Shown here: piece after piece, positions 42,252-44,122 of the stretch
Layout of the letters: each line of letters opens with the position of its first letter
How positions within the stretch are numbered: position 1 is the first letter of the stretch
NCBI GenBank assembly: GCA_021772095.1
Contig: JADYXR010000118.1
Span: 1 to 44,122 of the forward strand
Source of the DNA: Candidatus Obscuribacter sp.
Lineage (GTDB): Bacteria > Cyanobacteriota > Vampirovibrionia > Obscuribacterales > Obscuribacteraceae
Reading direction: 5' to 3'
Length of the DNA: 44,122 nt
Notes under the pieces: generated by a model
Told to the model about the DNA's origin: nothing
Database searches by the model: none
Seen by the model: the letters and a program-made list of their open reading frames with translations, nothing else
Made by a program: the position numbers and the translations under genes

Positions 42252-44122
42252 ATGGGCTCTCGATCAAGCGAAATACTAAACGGCAATTCGGAGAAAACTC
42301 CGGAGAAGGGCGGCGAAGAGTCGGCCTCTTTGAGTTTGACCTCAATTGCGCTTAGAACGCCTAAAGTCGAGCCTAAAGCAGAGCCAGCCCCAGCAGCCAA
42401 GCCAGTGGAGGCAGCCAAACCGGCACCAGTAGCAGCCCCAGCCAAGCCTGTCGAAGCGGCCAAGCCAGCCGAAGCTGCCAAACCAGCAGAAACAGCATCC
42501 AGCCGTTTAGCCGCCAGCCTGAAAGGACCAGCGACCACCGAGCGGTTGGCGTCCATGGTTCAAATCGACAATAGCGCTACTCAAAAGTTTCAAGAGCGTA
42601 AAGATGCCTCCGTCGGCGGCAGATTCAAAATGGGTCTGGTCGACAGCGTTAAGGGTCAAGCTGAAGGGATCACCGAGATCTTCTACGGCAAGCAAGACCA
42701 GCTCGCCGAACTGACCAGCACCGTCACCGGCAAGGCCAACGGCAACGAGCACGCTCTAATTAATCTGACAAAAACTACTCTCACCGTAGGCGGCGTGGTC
42801 AAAGACCTGGCTGCTGACACTGTTGGTGTCGGTGATGGTAAAACCAAAGACGCGCTCACCAAGGCAGTGTCGAAATCCTACACCGACTTCGTCAACGGCT
42901 CGATCGCCGACAAGGCTGAAACTCTCGGTTCCGGAACCGGCTTCGTTGGAACTCTCTTCCTCGGCGGCGGCTCTGCCTACAAGGGTACAGCCGGCCTGGC
43001 GACAGACGTCAAAGTCATGAAGACCTTGCTCCAGGCAGAACGCAAAACTGCGGCTCTGTCCGAAGCTGTCACCGGCATGCGCGCACTGCAGACTACCGAG
43101 AAGGTTGCCGCACACCTCGCCCCAGTCGCAGATGACGCCGCCAAATTAGCTACCGCCGCAGCCCAGAAGACCGCCGCTCCAAGCCGCCTCGCAACAGCAT
43201 GGGAAGGCTTGACCACCAAGGCTACCGACATCAGCCGTTCACTCGCTAACACATTCGCTCTGCCTGGCACTATGGAGCCTGCGCTCGCTGGTGGCATGCG
43301 TCTGGGTGGATCGCGCAGTACCGCCCTGGTTGGTGGAACCGAGCGCGCAGTGGCAAGAACGACCACTCCATTCGCCGACGAAACAGCGACGGCTCTTGGT
43401 CGCACGGCAAAACCGTTTGTCAGATCCGCAGAAAGAACTGGTGGCTTCACCGATGACGTATTCGGAGTCGCCGGTCGCAAAACCGAAACCGTCACCTCCA
43501 CAAAACTGGGCGGCAGCCTGGTTGATGACGCAGGCAAAGGCAAAACGGTTGCCCGCGCTCCTGAAGTCGCAGCTCCTAAGAAGGTAGTAACTCCAGAAGT
43601 ACCTGTAGCTAAAGTTGAAACTCCTCGTTTAGCCACCCCAGCAGTTGCTGATGACGCCGCAACTAGAGTGGAATCGCAAGTTGCGAAGCCTGCAGTACTC
43701 GATGACGCTGTTGCTAAGCCTGTTGCTGAAGCTCCGACCGCACCTAAATTGGAACCTCAAGCCGCCAAGCCTGTTGCTGAAACTCCAGTCGCACCTAAAG
43801 TAGAACCTCAAGTTGCAAAACCTGCTGCTGAAGTTCCAGTCGCACCTAAAGTAGAGCCTCCAGTTGCAAAACCTGCTGCTGAAGCTCCAGTCGCACCTAA
43901 AGTAGAGCCTCCAGTTGCTAAACCTGCTGCTGAAGTTCCAACCGCACCTAAAGTAGAACCTCCAGCTGCTAAGCCTGCTGCTGAAGTTCCAGTCGCACCT
44001 AAAGTAGAGCCTCCAGTTGCTAAACCTGCTGCTGAAGCTCCAGTCGCACCTAAAGTAGAGCCTCCAGTTGCTAAACCTGCTGCTGAAGTTCCAGTCGCAC
44101 CTAAAGTAGAGCCTCCAGTTGC
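42252..44122 (+). CDS. Long Pro/Ala/Lys-rich repeat protein, 3' end outside window
   Basis: An open frame from the ATG at 42252 to the window edge, 623 codons and two bases. Residues about 40-85 form a first Pro/Ala/Lys/Glu-rich stretch (units such as AKPVEAAKP). Residues about 90-440 are more complex, with Gly/Ala/Thr-rich helices (GFVGTLFLGGGSAYKG) but no known domain. From about residue 487 a 17-residue unit is repeated to the edge. No signal peptide is seen and no strong ribosome site precedes the ATG. The protein is probably a large structural or surface-associated fibre; this is inferred from composition only. The frames on the minus strand over this region are shadows of its biased codons. 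Confidence 0.72.
   Translation, partial: MGSRSSEILNGNSEKTPEKGGEESASLSLTSIALRTPKVEPKAEPAPAAKPVEAAKPAPVAAPAKPVEAAKPAEAAKPAETASSRLAASLKGPATTERLASMVQIDNSATQKFQERKDASVGGRFKMGLVDSVKGQAEGITEIFYGKQDQLAELTSTVTGKANGNEHALINLTKTTLTVGGVVKDLAADTVGVGDGKTKDALTKAVSKSYTDFVNGSIADKAETLGSGTGFVGTLFLGGGSAYKGTAGLATDVKVMKTLLQAERKTAALSEAVTGMRALQTTEKVAAHLAPVADDAAKLATAAAQKTAAPSRLATAWEGLTTKATDISRSLANTFALPGTMEPALAGGMRLGGSRSTALVGGTERAVARTTTPFADETATALGRTAKPFVRSAERTGGFTDDVFGVAGRKTETVTSTKLGGSLVDDAGKGKTVARAPEVAAPKKVVTPEVPVAKVETPRLATPAVADDAATRVESQVAKPAVLDDAVAKPVAEAPTAPKLEPQAAKPVAETPVAPKVEPQVAKPAAEVPVAPKVEPPVAKPAAEAPVAPKVEPPVAKPAAEVPTAPKVEPPAAKPAAEVPVAPKVEPPVAKPAAEAPVAPKVEPPVAKPAAEVPVAPKVEPPV
43710..44122 (+). repeat. 51-nt in-frame repeat, eight copies plus
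   Basis: Units begin at 43710, 43761, 43812, 43863, 43914, 43965, 44016 and 44067, with a ninth starting at 44118. The encoded 17-residue unit is VAKPAAEVPVAPKVEPP with small variations. Copies from 43863 on are nearly identical at DNA level while the first two differ more, which points to recent expansion towards the 3' side. Confidence 0.93.

Noticed and set aside
42977..43636. 219-codon minus-strand ORF
   Set aside because: It mirrors the biased Ala/Thr/Pro codons of the repeat protein on the + strand; composition is an artefact.

Overview
The window reads as a chromosomal segment of a free-living, respiring bacterium of middling G+C. It carries a cell-wall pyruvyl transferase (CsaB type), split glycine dehydrogenase, glycolate-oxidase-like flavin/Fe-S subunits, an ABC1/UbiB kinase, an ETF pair with an acyl-CoA dehydrogenase, IspG (MEP isoprenoid route), and large Ser/Thr kinases fused to a membrane helix and TPR repeats. 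This mix resembles non-photosynthetic Cyanobacteriota (Melainabacteria/Obscuribacter-like), but that is inference from gene content only. TTG and GTG starts are common, several with strong Shine-Dalgarno sequences.

Layout. 93-1208 (-): csaB-like gene. 1299-9278 (+): glcE-glcF, an RNase D-like exonuclease, gcvPB, and a HerA-like P-loop ATPase. 9372-10583 (+): a retron, with promoter, an msr-msd noncoding RNA bounded by a 22/23-nt inverted repeat, and a retron-type reverse transcriptase. 10678-11298: two unrelated tandem arrays (17-nt and 41-nt units). 11349-12320 (-): zinc-ribbon/Pro-Gln-rich/two-helix membrane protein. 12376-12668: a small unassigned transcription unit ending in an intrinsic terminator. 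13095-18933 (-): ubiB-like kinase, rph, a DUF2993-like exported protein, a small lipoprotein, gpmI. 19103-26746 (+): histidine kinase, PhoB-like regulator, PhoU, holA, LOG-family protein, rtcA, etfB, etfA. 26824-34521 (-): two paralogous Ser/Thr kinases, ispG, a RadC/JAB protein, a MATE transporter. 34720-36490 (+): a TOPRIM (OLD-like) protein overlapping a small membrane protein. 36589-37974 (-): exported repeat protein and rpe. 38392-39784 (+): acyl-CoA dehydrogenase and a small protein. 40061-41895 (-): zinc-ribbon membrane protein, coiled-coil protein, cysE. 42252 to the end (+): start of a very long Pro/Ala/Lys-rich repeat protein that leaves the window.

The most interesting element is the retron: RT hallmarks, an a1/a2 inverted repeat, two msr-like hairpins and a good promoter are all visible, yet no known retron effector lies beside it. 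The nearest co-oriented candidate partner is the HerA-like ATPase upstream. The second strongest observation is that the upstream Ser/Thr kinase (29793-31133) and the TPR ORF that follows it lie in one reading frame interrupted by a single TGA. The restored 720-codon product would match its intact 715-residue neighbour in architecture and length. A TOPRIM/membrane-protein gene pair and several palindromes and short repeats in promoter regions are further leads.
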